Numbered from the stretch's first letter, positions 16,291 to 25,925 are shown. The stretch: DNA of 64,000 nt from Paenibacillus sp. MSJ-34 (GCF_018918005.1 NZ_JAHLPR010000007.1:62001-126000); one strand, 5' to 3'. A program made the numbers and translations. The notes: generated by a model not told the origin, from the sequence alone.

Positions 16291-16407
16291 ATGAGCATTA
16301 TTGCCGGAATACTCGTATGCGCTTTCGTATATGTCATTCGCGAATCGTTAACCGTACCGGCGGAAGAAGATTATGAAAGCGAAATGAACGGACCTGCGAG
16401 ACGCTAA
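16291..16407 (+). CDS. Small hypothetical protein, 38 residues
   Basis: ATG with GTGGAG 8 bp upstream and a plausible promoter. The product has one N-terminal hydrophobic helix (IIAGILVCAFVYVI) followed by a charged tail rich in Glu and ending in ARR. Not recognised. It stands alone between ylbJ (divergent) and the DUF418 gene. Coding is likely but unproven. Confidence 0.5.
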   Translation: MSIIAGILVCAFVYVIRESLTVPAEEDYESEMNGPARR

Positions 16408-16512
16408 ACGTAAGTCGAAGTTTACTTTTATAATTTCTTTAGAATTCACCCTTACAATGAATCTGCACTCGGACGCAATCCGGCTGCAGATCATGGAAAG
16501 GGTGATTTTTTT

Positions 16513-17730
16513 ATGAAACCTGTTATTGCTCAGGAACGTATTCCTATTCTCGACATCGCCAGAGGACTGGCTATTCTGGGCATCCTTCTCGCCAATATGG
16601 CGTTTTATTCTATTTCCTTACAGGCGATTCAATTTCAGATCGAGCAGTGGCCGGATTTCTGGAACCAAGCAGCGAATAAGTTTCTTGAAATATTCGTTAA
16701 CGGCAAGTTCATCGCTGTGTTCTCCTTCCTGTTCGGTTATGGCATGATTCTATTGAAAGACCGGGCGGCAACCAAAGGCAGGCGTTTCGTGCCGCTGTAT
16801 TTACGAAGGCTGCTTGCCCTGTTCCTTTTTGGATGGATTCACGGATGGTTTATCTGGTTCGGGGATATTCTTCTCCACTATGCCTTGCTTGGGTTTGTTC
16901 TGCTGTTGTTCCACAAATGCAAACCAAGAACGCTGCTGATTTGGGCTGTCTTGCTAATCATGCTGATTCCGGTATTGCTCCTAGCCACTGGAGGGGAAGG
17001 AGCAGGAACTGTGCAGTTGAGTCCTGAATTCCAGCAGTACGTCGGTCAAATGATTGAACGGGATCAGATGATTTATGGGGCCGGCACTTATGGGGAAATT
17101 CAGAAGCAGCGAGTGTGGGATTGGAATATTTCGCTGGGCAACCAGCTCCTGTTTTACCCGCAGCTTCTCGGCTTATTTCTGTTGGGTGCTTACTTCGCCA
17201 AGCGCAGACTGCTTCATGATGTAACCGCATATCAACCGGTATGGATTCGGATTTGCCTCTGGTCGGGAGCAATAGGGCTTGTGTCTACCTTGCTGCCGGT
17301 CGGACTGGAGCTAGTCCGAGCCCATTCGGGGCTAATCAATCAATTGAATGTCATCAGGCACTTGATCGGCAGTCCATTGCTCGGCTTGTTCTACATTGCC
17401 CTGCTTGCCTTGCTTGTCCGCAAGCAAACAGGGGAGAAAACCTTGCGGCCATTAGCGAATGTCGGCAGGATGGCTTTCACCAACTATATCATGCAGTCCG
17501 TCCTGTGCACGCTGATCTTTTACAGTTACGGATTGGGCTGGTACGGGAAACTCAACGTGCTGGAAGGCCTGCTCTTGTCCGTATTCCTATTTGCTTGCCA
17601 AATGGCGATCAGCGCCCTCTGGCTGCGGAGATTCCAAATGGGTCCGCTGGAGTGGATCTGGAGGATGCTTACTTATTTATCGATTTCACCGATTCGCAAG
17701 AAAAGGCCGGGTGCCGAACTTTCAGGATAA
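16513..17730 (+). CDS. DUF418 (YeiB-like) multi-pass membrane protein
   Basis: 405 residues. The N-terminus RIPILDIARGLAILGILLANMAF is the hallmark of DUF418/YeiB proteins, acyltransferase-3-related membrane proteins of unknown substrate; about 9-10 hydrophobic segments follow. The central GLFLLGAYFAKR and the C-terminal GRMAFTNYIMQS, then LGPLEW-like MGPLEWIWR are also typical. ATG with AAAGGGTGA upstream. The last 62 bp overlap the 3' end of the convergent histidine kinase gene, which is unusual and may cause antisense interference. The neighbouring two-component system may regulate it. Confidence 0.88.
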   Translation: MKPVIAQERIPILDIARGLAILGILLANMAFYSISLQAIQFQIEQWPDFWNQAANKFLEIFVNGKFIAVFSFLFGYGMILLKDRAATKGRRFVPLYLRRLLALFLFGWIHGWFIWFGDILLHYALLGFVLLLFHKCKPRTLLIWAVLLIMLIPVLLLATGGEGAGTVQLSPEFQQYVGQMIERDQMIYGAGTYGEIQKQRVWDWNISLGNQLLFYPQLLGLFLLGAYFAKRRLLHDVTAYQPVWIRICLWSGAIGLVSTLLPVGLELVRAHSGLINQLNVIRHLIGSPLLGLFYIALLALLVRKQTGEKTLRPLANVGRMAFTNYIMQSVLCTLIFYSYGLGWYGKLNVLEGLLLSVFLFACQMAISALWLRRFQMGPLEWIWRMLTYLSISPIRKKRPGAELSG

Positions 17731-19152
17731 TCCGTACATAAGCCCCGCCCTCGGGGAGATTCCCGGCAGCAACGCTTCCCCCGTGCTTTTCCGCCAATGT
17801 TTTGACGATATACAGTCCAAGACCGGCATGACCTTTGGCCGCGGATCGTGAAGGATCGCCTTGATAAAATTTATTGAACAGATAGCTCAGGTCAGCTTCA
17901 GTAAACCCTGGACCGGAATCGGCCGTTTCAATAACGGCGGTTTCCGGTCCGATGTTTATCCGCCAACGAATCTGCCCGCCCTCAGGAGTGAACCGAATGC
18001 TGTTGGCAATCACATTATCCATCATTTGCTCCAATCGGTGGACATCGGCATCGATTCTCCCGGGATCATCATCGGACATATGAAACGACGATTGAAAATC
18101 GATCCGTTTAGCTGCGCACATCATCTGGTATTCCTCCGCTTTTTCCTGACAGAAGGCCATCAAGTCAATCGGCCGTTTAGTCAGAATAAAATCGGGCTGA
18201 TCGATTTCCGAAACAAGATTCATATCGTCCAGCAATCGGACGGCTCGGTCTGTGCTTTTCCGAATCGTATGCAAATATTTGTCCAGCCGCTCGGCTTGCT
18301 TGTCTTTCCTCTCCAGCAAATTGTCGACATGGCCTTGAATGATCGTCAAGGGTGTCCGAAGATCATGCGCAATCGCGGCCACCATATCCCGGCGCTCCTG
18401 ATCCATCTGCCATTGGGTTGTCAGGGAAGTATGAAGCGCCCGACGCATGTCCTCGAAAGCGCTGGCCAGCTGTGTCAATTCCTTTGAGCCGCCGACGTCG
18501 GACAAGGTAAAATCAAGATCGTTCTGGCGAATCCGTGCGGCTCCATCGATCAGTTTCGCGATCGGAGGCTCCAACCGCTTGCCTATTCTGTGGGCAAACA
18601 GAATGGTAAACAGCAGAATAAACAGGAAGGGAGCGGCCATGTTTCCGAATATAAACAAGGAAGTTTCGCATCAACCGGCTGGTTGCTGTATAACAGGCTA
18701 AGGGCATATCGAAGCACGAAGACGCCGGATAACCGTTCCTCCTGATCCAATATGGGCAAATAACGAATAAAGTATCCGTCCAATTGCTCGGATGTGTTCA
18801 CCTTGCGTACGATATCCCCAGGTTCGGACAAGAAGCGGCGGCCTTCCCATCCATGGATAATCTGGCCGGATAAATCAACCACTTGATAGTTTATCACTTC
18901 TAACGGAATGATCCGCTCCAATTCTGGCTGGAACGATGGGGAGAGCAGCATGTCCTGATTCTGTTTGGCAAACTGTATAATCTCCGGAATTTTCCGTTCG
19001 TAGTAATTAGCCGGACGAAGGAAATCACCCTCATTGGAAAGGAGATAATAGAGGCTTGCCCCCCATATGGCTGCAGTACATACCATACTGAGTACAAGCG
19101 TCAAGATTAAGGCAAATATAAATTGTCTGCGAAACGATGAGTTCCTCTTCAC
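17669..19152 (-). pseudogene. Sensor histidine kinase, frameshifted
   Basis: Two frames together make one kinase. The N-terminal frame (from GTG 19152, overlapping the regulator stop as GTGA) has a first membrane helix, an extracellular sensor region of about 130 residues, and stops being sensible after NQPVDAK near 18665. The C-terminal frame resumes at once with the second membrane helix (MAAPFLFILLFTILFA), HAMP, the H-box IAHDLRTPLTIIQGH, N-box DNVIANSIRFTPEGG, and DSGPGF / GLGLYIV G-boxes to 17669. One base is missing (or two extra) around 18660-18680. This is either a real inactivation or a base-calling error; the rest of the protein is intact, which favours a recent event or error. Confidence 0.85.
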
Positions 19153-19838
19153 GACTGCCCACCCCACTTATAGCCGACACCCCATACGGTGGAAATATGG
19201 CTTTGATCCGGTGCCAACTCGGTTAATTTCGCCCGGATTTTTTTAACATGTTCCGTGACGGTACTTGAATCTCCTTCTGCATCGAAACCCCATACTTTTT
19301 CATAAATTTGCTCCCTGCTAAAAACCTGGTGCGGATGCATCAGTAAAAATTGGACAATTTCAAACTCGCGGACGGTTAACGGCACCTGGCGATTTCGTAT
19401 AAATACTTGATAGCTCCCAGCATCCAGCGTCAATTCGCCATAGTGAATAATCGAACGGGTCCGGCCCATGCCGTTTCTTTGCTCACGCCGCAAGTGCGCG
19501 CGAATTCGCGCTTTCATCTCTTTGATGCTGAAGGGTTTGAGCAAATAGTCATCGCCGCCGACCATCAGCCCTTGAATGCGATCTTCTTCGCTTTGCCTTG
19601 CACTTAGGAACAGAATCGGACAAGCGACAAGTCCGCGAATCGCCCGACATACTTCCCATCCATCAAGCCCAGGCATCATTACGTCGAGTATGATCAGATC
19701 CGGTTTGGCTCCCAACAGTTCGAATACCTGATCCCCATTCAAAGCTGTGATCACATCATAACCTTCGTCTGTCAACGCATCTTGAATAAACTCCACGATT
19801 TCCGGTTCATCATCAACAATCAGTATTTTTTCCTTCAT
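19149..19838 (-). CDS. OmpR-family response regulator
   Basis: 229 residues. Receiver domain with acidic pair DDEP near residue 9, phosphoacceptor Asp52 (IILDVMMPG), the conserved LSAR threonine/serine position and PFSIKEM lysine; then a winged-helix DNA-binding domain (LTVREFEIVQFLLMHPHQVFSREQIYEKVWG, and VTEHVKKIRAKL recognition helix). The stop overlaps the histidine kinase start (GTGA), so the two are coupled. ATG 19838 has AGAGGGG upstream. Because the partner kinase is frameshifted, signalling may be lost. Target genes are unknown; the DUF418 gene is an adjacent candidate. Confidence 0.93.
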   Translation of the reverse strand: MKEKILIVDDEPEIVEFIQDALTDEGYDVITALNGDQVFELLGAKPDLIILDVMMPGLDGWEVCRAIRGLVACPILFLSARQSEEDRIQGLMVGGDDYLLKPFSIKEMKARIRAHLRREQRNGMGRTRSIIHYGELTLDAGSYQVFIRNRQVPLTVREFEIVQFLLMHPHQVFSREQIYEKVWGFDAEGDSSTVTEHVKKIRAKLTELAPDQSHISTVWGVGYKWGGQS

Positions 19839-19889
19839 TGGTTTCCCCTCTGTATGTCCTACTGTCTAGCTCGAAACGATGTTATGGGA

Positions 19890-19898
19890 ATTATAGCA
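19890..19898 (-). promoter_or_regulatory. Extended -10 element of the two-component operon
   Basis: TGCTATAAT on the - strand, 52 bp upstream of the regulator start, inside the inverted pair TTATG/CATAA. No good -35 is seen, as expected for an extended -10. Confidence 0.4.
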
Positions 19899-20059
19899 TA
19901 ACTCCGTCGATAGGGGTTCAGTTGAACGAACGTAAAGGATACCGTTAGGCCTTTTTCTTAATTTTTTGGTATACTAATATAGAGCGAATAGAACTGTGTT
20001 CAATAAATTTGCCTCTTAGAGCGTTCTATTCATAACATAATGGAAAGCTGGGAGAAACG

Positions 20060-20437
20060 ATGAGCAAATACGGTACGATTTACGAAGCGCTGGGCGGCGC
20101 GCCTGCTGTACGCCGTCTAGTCGAAGCTTTTTACCCGCGAGTGCAGAAGCATCCTTTGATAGGACCGTTGTTTCCGGAGGATATTAACCCGGTGATGGAG
20201 AAGCAGTATATGTTTTTGACGCAATTTTTCGGCGGACCGTCGCTGTATTCCGACGAATACGGCCATCCGATGATGCGTGCGAGACATCTCGCTTTCGAAG
20301 TGACGAAGGAACGGGCTGAAGCATGGCTAGGCTGTATGGAGGAAGCTTTGGAGGAAATCGGAGTCGAGCCGGAGCTTAGACAATTTACGATTCAAAGATT
20401 ATCCGGCCCCGCTTTTCATTTTGTAAATACACCGTAA
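20060..20437 (+). CDS. Group II truncated hemoglobin (YjbI-like)
   Basis: 125 residues, the normal size of a truncated globin. Features: TIYEALGGAPAVRRLVEAFYPRV at the N-terminus, the QYMFLTQFFGGPSLYSDEYGHPMMRARH block with the proximal His (RARH), and a conserved Trp in RAEAWLGCM as in group II trHbs. These proteins bind oxygen and nitric oxide or peroxide; in B. subtilis yjbI is next to the Spx adaptor yjbH, whereas here a DUF2225 gene follows after 23 bp. Ribosome site GGGAGAAACG. Confidence 0.94.
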   Translation: MSKYGTIYEALGGAPAVRRLVEAFYPRVQKHPLIGPLFPEDINPVMEKQYMFLTQFFGGPSLYSDEYGHPMMRARHLAFEVTKERAEAWLGCMEEALEEIGVEPELRQFTIQRLSGPAFHFVNTP

Positions 20438-20460
20438 AAAACGGGACTGGAGGTGGGCGC

Positions 20461-21174
20461 ATGGCTCTGGAGCCGCTATATAAAATGAAAGTGAAGTGCG
20501 CGTATTGCGAGAATGTGTTTGAAACGTCGCGAGTGCGCCATAGTTTAAAAAAAGCATATAAAACCGATACCGACTTTTGCGCGTATTACAAAACGATGAA
20601 TCCCGATTATTACGTCGTAAGAGTTTGTCCGGCTTGCGGATTCGCTTCTACGGAAAATTTCGGAGATAAATTGTCGGATAAGCAGCGCAAAGATTTTGAA
20701 TCGCAGATTAAAGAGCGCTGGGTTCCCCGCGCCTACGAGGGTGAGCGTTCCTGGGAACAAGCGCTCGAAACGTATCAGCTGGCATTGTTGTGCGCGCAAG
20801 CCGTCAGCGAGAAAAAGCGGCTGATCGCAAGTCTCCTGCACCATATTGCCTGGCTATACCGTTACCGGAACGATCACGAGCAAGAGCAACGGTTTATGCA
20901 ATATACGCTGCAGGAATACATTCGCGTCTACGAGTTGGAAGGGGTGGGCGCCAACAACGCGCGCCTGTTATATTTGATCGGCGAGATCAATCGCCGCCTG
21001 GGCAATTACAATGAGGCGGTCAAATGGTTCTCCCGTGTCGTGCATGACAAAAAAATTATGGACGGCGCCATGATTCGGGCGAGCCGCGAGCAATGGCAAG
21101 CGCTTCGCGAAGAAATGGCGGAGCGTAAACTGGAGCCGACCGAAGAAATGAAAGCCGCGGAACAAGGAATGTAG
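20461..21174 (+). CDS. DUF2225 family protein
   Basis: 237 residues. Zinc-ribbon-like cysteine pairs CAYC near residue 14 and CPACGF near residue 57, then a helical region with TPR character (YLIGEINRRLGNYNEAVKWFSRVVHDK). This is the DUF2225 architecture found across Bacilli and Clostridia; the function is unknown to me. GGAGGTG lies 8 bp before the ATG, and the gene follows the globin by 23 bp, so they are probably cotranscribed. Confidence 0.88.
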   Translation: MALEPLYKMKVKCAYCENVFETSRVRHSLKKAYKTDTDFCAYYKTMNPDYYVVRVCPACGFASTENFGDKLSDKQRKDFESQIKERWVPRAYEGERSWEQALETYQLALLCAQAVSEKKRLIASLLHHIAWLYRYRNDHEQEQRFMQYTLQEYIRVYELEGVGANNARLLYLIGEINRRLGNYNEAVKWFSRVVHDKKIMDGAMIRASREQWQALREEMAERKLEPTEEMKAAEQGM

Positions 21175-21194
21175 CGCGGGCGATCAATCTCCGA

Positions 21195-21461
21195 TTAGCG
21201 CGAATGTTCCGATTGACCGGACGAAGGCCGTTTCCGCAGGACGGTATCCGTTAACAAATAATCCCTGTCCGTGTCAACCACGGTTACTTTGTTGCGGCAA
21301 CAGGGGAAAACAAGCAATTTTTTCTTGCCGTCGTGGATAGCTGCCAATTCCTTCGGCTTCAGCGGAAGCAGAACGTTGGATTCGCCGCAGAACGGGCAAT
21401 CTTGTACATAGAGATCGTTCATGATGATTTCATACGGCCAAGTTTTTTCGAACGGGATCAT
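21195..21461 (-). CDS. Small Cys-rich hypothetical protein
   Basis: 88 residues. A CPFC pair near residue 22 and PCC near residue 53 could bind zinc; between them is LPLKPKELAAIHDGKKKLLVF. The polar tail RKRPSSGQSEHSR looks unstructured. ATG 21461 overlaps the stop of yycC by 4 bp (ATGA), so translation is coupled and both belong to one operon. Not recognised beyond a conserved Paenibacillaceae-type hypothetical. Confidence 0.7.
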   Translation of the reverse strand: MIPFEKTWPYEIIMNDLYVQDCPFCGESNVLLPLKPKELAAIHDGKKKLLVFPCCRNKVTVVDTDRDYLLTDTVLRKRPSSGQSEHSR

Positions 21462-21622
21462 GATTGTTCCCCGGTCTCTTCGTTATTTTTTTGCTGGTCG
21501 GTTAATTCCGCTATTTTTTGCAATAAAATATGACGAGGCATATGCATCAGATGCTCGAGCGGAACGTTTAATTTTTTGGCTAGCATGACGGCCGTTTCAG
21601 GCGATATTTGCAGAGGTTTCAT
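21458..21622 (-). CDS. yycC: YycC family protein
   Basis: 54 residues beginning MKPLQISPETA, then KLNVPLEHLMHMPRHILLQKIAEL, which matches the YycC family of very small conserved Bacillales proteins as I remember it. Function unknown. Start set by GGGAGGCG 5 bp upstream of ATG 21622. Ends by ATGA overlap with the next gene. Confidence 0.85.
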   Translation of the reverse strand: MKPLQISPETAVMLAKKLNVPLEHLMHMPRHILLQKIAELTDQQKNNEETGEQS

Positions 21623-21682
21623 AGGACGCCTCCCGAAAGTTTTTCCACCATTATATCAATAACGAAAGGAAAGGTGAAGAAG

Positions 21683-23473
21683 GTGAAGCAGCCTTTACAA
21701 CCGACTTGGGATTTAGATTCGATTTTTGCAGGGGGATCCGGCTCTGCTTCTTTCGCTAGTTTTCTGCAGACGCTGCAAGAAGATTTGTCTTCTTTGCAGC
21801 AACAGTTCAAGGAGTTTCAGTTGCCGCGCAATGTAGAGGAAACCGGCAAATTAAACGAATTATTGGATCGGATTCAGAGCGCGATGCAGCGTCTGCGCGA
21901 GGCAAGCGCATTTACGGAATGCCTAACGGCGGAAAATCAGAAAGACCGCCAGGCGGTCTTGTTAACCGGCCGCGTCAAATCGATCAACGCGCAACTGTTG
22001 GCCGCTTTTACGCGATTTGACGAAATATTGAGCAAGATGGACGAACAAGTCTGGAACGCTTGGCTGGAAACGGCTGAGGTGAAGCCGCTCGCCTTCAATT
22101 TGAACGAACGCCGCGAACAAGCGCGCGACAAGCTTCCGCCGGAACAGGAGGCGTTAGCCGGCGATTTGGCGGTTGACGGATATCACGGTTGGGGAGAGTT
22201 TTATAATACGCTCGTAAGCCGGATTCGCATTCCGTCCACGGAAGACGGGAAGACGGTTCATTGGTCGGCGGGGCAGGCGTCGAACAAAATGCATGACCCC
22301 GATCCGGAAGTTCGTTCGCGCATTTTCAAGCAATGGGAACAAACGTGGGGGGAACAGGCCGATTTATTCGCGGATACGCTGAACTATATGGCCGGCTTCC
22401 GGTTGAAATTGTACGAACACCGCGGTTGGGACTCGGTATTGAAAGAGTCGCTTGAAATCAACCGCATGTCGGAGCAAACGCTGCAAGTGATGTGGGACGT
22501 GATCGTCCGCAGCAAACCTGTATTCGTCCAATATTTGCAACGGAAGGCCAAGTTATTGGGGAAAGACAAGTTAAGCTGGGAAGACGTCGAGGCGCCTGTC
22601 GGCTCTTTGCATAAGAAGGTGTCGTACGACGAGGCCGCGCAATCGATCGTGGAGCAATTCCGCAAATTCAGCCCTAAAATGGCCGATTTCTCGGTTCGGG
22701 CATTTGAAGAGCGGTGGATCGAGGCGGAGGATCGCCCGGGCAAGCGTCCTGGCGGATTTTGCACTTCGCTGCCTGTCAGCAGGCAAACGCGCATTTTCTT
22801 GACGTTCGCCGGAACGCCGTCCAATGTTTCGACATTGGCGCATGAGCTTGGCCATGGGTACCATCAGCTTGTGATGGACGATTTGCCGGCATTGTCGCAG
22901 GAATATGCGATGAATGTGGCTGAGACGGCATCGACGCTGGCGGAGGCGATCATGATGGATTCGACCTTGAAGCAAGCCGAGAGCGATGAAGAACGGATCG
23001 TGCTGCTCGATGAGAAAATTCAAAATTCGATCGCATTCTATATGAACATCCATGCTCGCTTCTTGTTCGAAACCCGTTTTTATGAGCTGCGCAAACAGGG
23101 ATTGGTCGGCGCGGACCGATTATGCGAATTGATGGCGGAAGCGCAAAAAGAAGCGTACTGCGATGCGTTATCCGAATATCATCCGCATTTCTGGGCATCC
23201 AAGCTGCATTTCTATATTACGGACGTTCCATTCTACAATTTCCCGTATACGTTCGGTTATTTGTTCAGCGCGGGCATCTATGCCGAAGCGCTGCGCCGCG
23301 GCGCCGGCTTCGAAGAGCAATATATCGATTTGCTGCGCGATACGGGCCGGATGACGGTAGAGCAATTGGCTCAGAAGCATCTCGGCGTCGACCTGACGAA
23401 GCCGGATTTCTGGCAAAGCGCGGTCGATTTGACCGTGAACGACGTTCGCGAGTTTTTGCGGATTACGGAATAA
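21683..23473 (+). CDS. pepF: Oligoendopeptidase F, M3 family
   Basis: 596 residues. Zinc metallopeptidase that cleaves short peptides in the cytoplasm. The catalytic motif is H387-E-L-G-H391 (TLAHELGHGYH), with the third zinc ligand Glu in the downstream NVAETASTLAEAI block, as in M3 enzymes. Other family marks: FCTSLP, FAGTPSNVSTLAHE, and a C-terminal NFPYTFGYLFSAGIYAEA. GTG 21683 is chosen because AAAGGTGA lies 5 bp upstream; GTG 21674 and the frame upstream lack correct spacing. Divergent from yycC. A strong terminator follows. Confidence 0.93.
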   Translation: MKQPLQPTWDLDSIFAGGSGSASFASFLQTLQEDLSSLQQQFKEFQLPRNVEETGKLNELLDRIQSAMQRLREASAFTECLTAENQKDRQAVLLTGRVKSINAQLLAAFTRFDEILSKMDEQVWNAWLETAEVKPLAFNLNERREQARDKLPPEQEALAGDLAVDGYHGWGEFYNTLVSRIRIPSTEDGKTVHWSAGQASNKMHDPDPEVRSRIFKQWEQTWGEQADLFADTLNYMAGFRLKLYEHRGWDSVLKESLEINRMSEQTLQVMWDVIVRSKPVFVQYLQRKAKLLGKDKLSWEDVEAPVGSLHKKVSYDEAAQSIVEQFRKFSPKMADFSVRAFEERWIEAEDRPGKRPGGFCTSLPVSRQTRIFLTFAGTPSNVSTLAHELGHGYHQLVMDDLPALSQEYAMNVAETASTLAEAIMMDSTLKQAESDEERIVLLDEKIQNSIAFYMNIHARFLFETRFYELRKQGLVGADRLCELMAEAQKEAYCDALSEYHPHFWASKLHFYITDVPFYNFPYTFGYLFSAGIYAEALRRGAGFEEQYIDLLRDTGRMTVEQLAQKHLGVDLTKPDFWQSAVDLTVNDVREFLRITE

Positions 23474-23485
23474 TCCGCCCAATAG

Positions 23486-23528
23486 AAAAGCGATCGGGGA
23501 GAGGTGCGCTCTGTCCGATCGCTTTTTT
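23486..23528. terminator. Terminator between pepF and the convergent chemoreceptor gene
   Basis: AAAAGCGATCGG at 23486-23497 pairs with CCGATCGCTTTT at 23515-23526, followed by T. Usable from both sides. Confidence 0.88.
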
Positions 23529-23548
23529 CATAGTCTCGACTTTAACGA

Positions 23549-24808
23549 CTATAGCTTGAAAATTTGAATCGTTCGCTGCAACTGGATGACCATTTGCTGC
23601 ATTCGTTCGGCTTCCTGCACCATTTCGACAACCGAATTGATTTGTTCGTTCATCGACGCGGACACTTGCTCCGTGCCGGCGGCCGATTGCTGCGTAATGG
23701 CGGAAATATTCTCGATTGCGCCCGATATTTTCTGAGCGTTCGCCAGCATCAGATCGCTTTGCTGGGCGAAATTATAAATTTCATCGGTAATAAATTTTAC
23801 GCTATGTACAATTTCGGCAAACACTTTCTCGGTTTCCTGGATGAGCTGTGTTTGCATTTTTACGATTTCTTCGTTCACGCTTATGTTTTCGATCGCTTTT
23901 CTTACTCCTTGCTCGATTCCCCGCACCAAGGTGAACACTTCTTTGGTCGAAGCGGAAGATTCTTCAGCCAATTTCCGCACTTCATAGGCGACGACCGCGA
24001 ACCCTTTGCCGTGCTCCCCGGCGCGAGCCGCTTCGATGGAGGCGTTAAGCGACAATAAATTCGTTTGTTCCGCAATTTCGGATATCGTCTTCGTGATTTT
24101 GGTAATGCCGTCCGCTTGTTTGGCCAGTTCTTCGATTGTGTAAGCTACGGTTTCCGTCGCTTCGATATTTCTTTGCATGCCGGCGCTTTGGCTTTCGACA
24201 GCCGATCTTCCTTTTTCGACTAGCATCAAGGCGCTTTCGGAACGGGCGTTCATTTCTTTGGTCGATGCGGCATAACTTGCGACCTTCTGTTCGATGTCTT
24301 TAATCGATTCGGACACGGAGCCGACTTCTTCCGAAATCTCGGCCGCGCCTGTCGCCAGTTCGTTGGAAGAGGATGCGACTTGTTCCATCACAAGCTTCAT
24401 ATTATTGTTTTTATTGAAAATGTCTCTGCTTGTATCCGCTACGTGGCGGGAAATATTCGACGTTTCTTTCAAAATTTCTTTCAGTTTGTCAATCATGCTG
24501 TTGAACGAACGCCCTAGTTGGCCTAATGCGTCGTCGGACGTTATCGAGACACTGTTCGAAAAGTCTCCTTTGGAAATGCTGAGCGCTACGCGAGAAATAT
24601 TCTCGATCGGTTCGGTCAGCGCTTTCTCAAGCATGCCGATAAACGGATAGCTGGCCGCAATGAGAACGAGAAGCACGATAAGTCCCGGTACGAAAGCGCC
24701 TCCAGCCGTGAGCAGCAATACGATCGTCGCGATCGAAAATACGCCTACGATAGAGTAACAGCCGATGAGAAGTTTCTGTTTGAAAGAGAGAGAATGGAAC
24801 CAGTTCAT
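23549..24808 (-). CDS. Methyl-accepting chemotaxis protein without extracellular domain
   Basis: 419 residues. Two membrane helices (about residues 13-32 and 37-56) are separated by only a few residues, so there is no periplasmic ligand-binding domain. A HAMP-like segment ([18 protein letters not shown]) leads to a long coiled-coil signalling domain with the hairpin tip sequence [33 protein letters not shown]. It should signal to CheA/CheW, probably responding to a cytoplasmic or membrane cue. ATG with AAGGAGCG upstream. No che genes are adjacent. Confidence 0.93.
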   Translation of the reverse strand: MNWFHSLSFKQKLLIGCYSIVGVFSIATIVLLLTAGGAFVPGLIVLLVLIAASYPFIGMLEKALTEPIENISRVALSISKGDFSNSVSITSDDALGQLGRSFNSMIDKLKEILKETSNISRHVADTSRDIFNKNNNMKLVMEQVASSSNELATGAAEISEEVGSVSESIKDIEQKVASYAASTKEMNARSESALMLVEKGRSAVESQSAGMQRNIEATETVAYTIEELAKQADGITKITKTISEIAEQTNLLSLNASIEAARAGEHGKGFAVVAYEVRKLAEESSASTKEVFTLVRGIEQGVRKAIENISVNEEIVKMQTQLIQETEKVFAEIVHSVKFITDEIYNFAQQSDLMLANAQKISGAIENISAITQQSAAGTEQVSASMNEQINSVVEMVQEAERMQQMVIQLQRTIQIFKL

Positions 24809-24920
24809 AGGAACGCTCCTTTTCTAAAATGATATCCATATTATAACATCGGTTCGATAAATGGTCTACAAGACCCAATGAAGTCTTTTGTTGAATAGAC
24901 CCATAAAATGCAGAAATATG

Positions 24921-24949
24921 TTGATATTAGGAAATTCGTTCCGTATAAT
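24921..24949 (+). promoter_or_regulatory. Sigma-A promoter for the 134-residue protein gene
   Basis: TTGATA (24921-24926), 17-bp spacer, TATAAT (24944-24949), 56 bp before the start at 25005. Confidence 0.8.
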
Positions 24950-25004
24950 GTGAAATAAGCACTATTAATAAATAGAAAATTTAGGAGATGAAAGGAGGGA
25001 AATG

Positions 25005-25409
25005 ATGGAATTGAACCAACTTTCTTTGGCGAGGCAGATGGATATGGTGGTTAGAGAACTGAGCGATGAATTGTCTTCCCTCTCTTCGGGTACGGTATTT
25101 GTGCAAATTCGCAACAATGCGATCGGCAAATTCGGCATCCGGCATAATCCGATCGAAAGCCGCAACGGTGAGATGCAGCAGCCGCAGCAAGGTTTGACGT
25201 CCGTTCAGCAACGGTCGTTCCGCAACATGGCCATTGAAGCGCTCAAGTACAAAACCAGTTGGACGCACGGAGAAATTTGTTTCGATTTTACGGTGAGGCA
25301 ACAGGCTGTCGTTATTAGCGTACAATTTGAATCCCATTATAATATGGCGAATTTATTAATCCGCATGAATCAACGGCATACATACCGCGAGAAAAATTTG
25401 GACTTATAG
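25005..25409 (+). CDS. Conserved hypothetical protein, 134 residues
   Basis: Soluble protein without membrane segments or cysteines. A helical N-terminus (LARQMDMVVRELSDEL) leads to FVQIRNNAIGKFGIRHNPIES, a Gln-rich loop, and a beta-like C-terminus (SWTHGEICFDFTVRQQAVVISVQFES) ending in a basic helix. Start is the second of two adjacent ATGs, 5 bp after AAAGGAGGG; a strong promoter lies upstream. I do not recognise the family. It is monocistronic and next to the chemoreceptor gene, divergently transcribed. Confidence 0.75.
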   Translation: MELNQLSLARQMDMVVRELSDELSSLSSGTVFVQIRNNAIGKFGIRHNPIESRNGEMQQPQQGLTSVQQRSFRNMAIEALKYKTSWTHGEICFDFTVRQQAVVISVQFESHYNMANLLIRMNQRHTYREKNLDL

Positions 25410-25925
25410 CAATTTTTATATCAACGTCCCCTAGTATTATAAAGTACTAGGGGCGATTCATGTTATGGACTACTTACCCCGCCAAACGATCCGACGACGG
25501 TACCTGATGCGTTTAGGTTAACGGATTTTCGGGGCGTTATTTTGTCCGAAAATGCTGTTTTGGCGGAGTTAACGGATTTTGAGGGCGTTATTTTTCCGAA
25601 ACTTATTAAAATTAAACATTCTCGGGTAAATTGCGGCATATTAACGGATCGAAAATCCCCTAATTCCGAAAACTGGAAAATAGGGCCTTGGAAATCCGTT
25701 ATTTTTTGCGGCACGTTACCATCCGCATCCCAGTTAGTCAATGTAATTGCTATGCTAACCAATGCTAACGGTAAAAACCGGCGTTAATTCCTCCATTTAT
25801 GCTCTGCGGCATAAAATAACGGTATTTCCTACAGTTAATTCTTACGAAAAATAAATTTAGCCGGGAATGTGCCTAATTAGAGGTAGAAATTGGAGTTGCT
25901 TTCGCTGCGGCCTTAAAAACAAGGA
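25410..25925. other. Intergenic region with hairpin and repeats
   Basis: A 9-bp hairpin (CCCCTAGTA 25428-25436 / TACTAGGGG 25445-25453) follows the gene at 25409 but has no T tract. The rest holds recurring words with AACGG and CGTTAT and several TTAACGGAT units; see the repeat at 25517. Open frames here have no ribosome sites. Confidence 0.55.
25517..25600 (+). repeat. Two direct ~32-bp intergenic repeats
   Basis: GTTAACGGATTTT, then GGGGCGTTATTTT or GAGGGCGTTATTTT, then CCGAA: copy 1 at 25517-25550 and copy 2 at 25569-25600. Related shorter words (ATTAACGGATCG near 25650, ATAACGGTATTTCC near 25819) suggest decayed further copies. Confidence 0.65.

Noticed and set aside
25463-25787. Overlapping ORFs on both strands at 25463-25787
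   Set aside because: They consist of translated AACGG/CGTTAT repeats (recurring FGGV, ITPRKSVN-like peptides) without ribosome sites.
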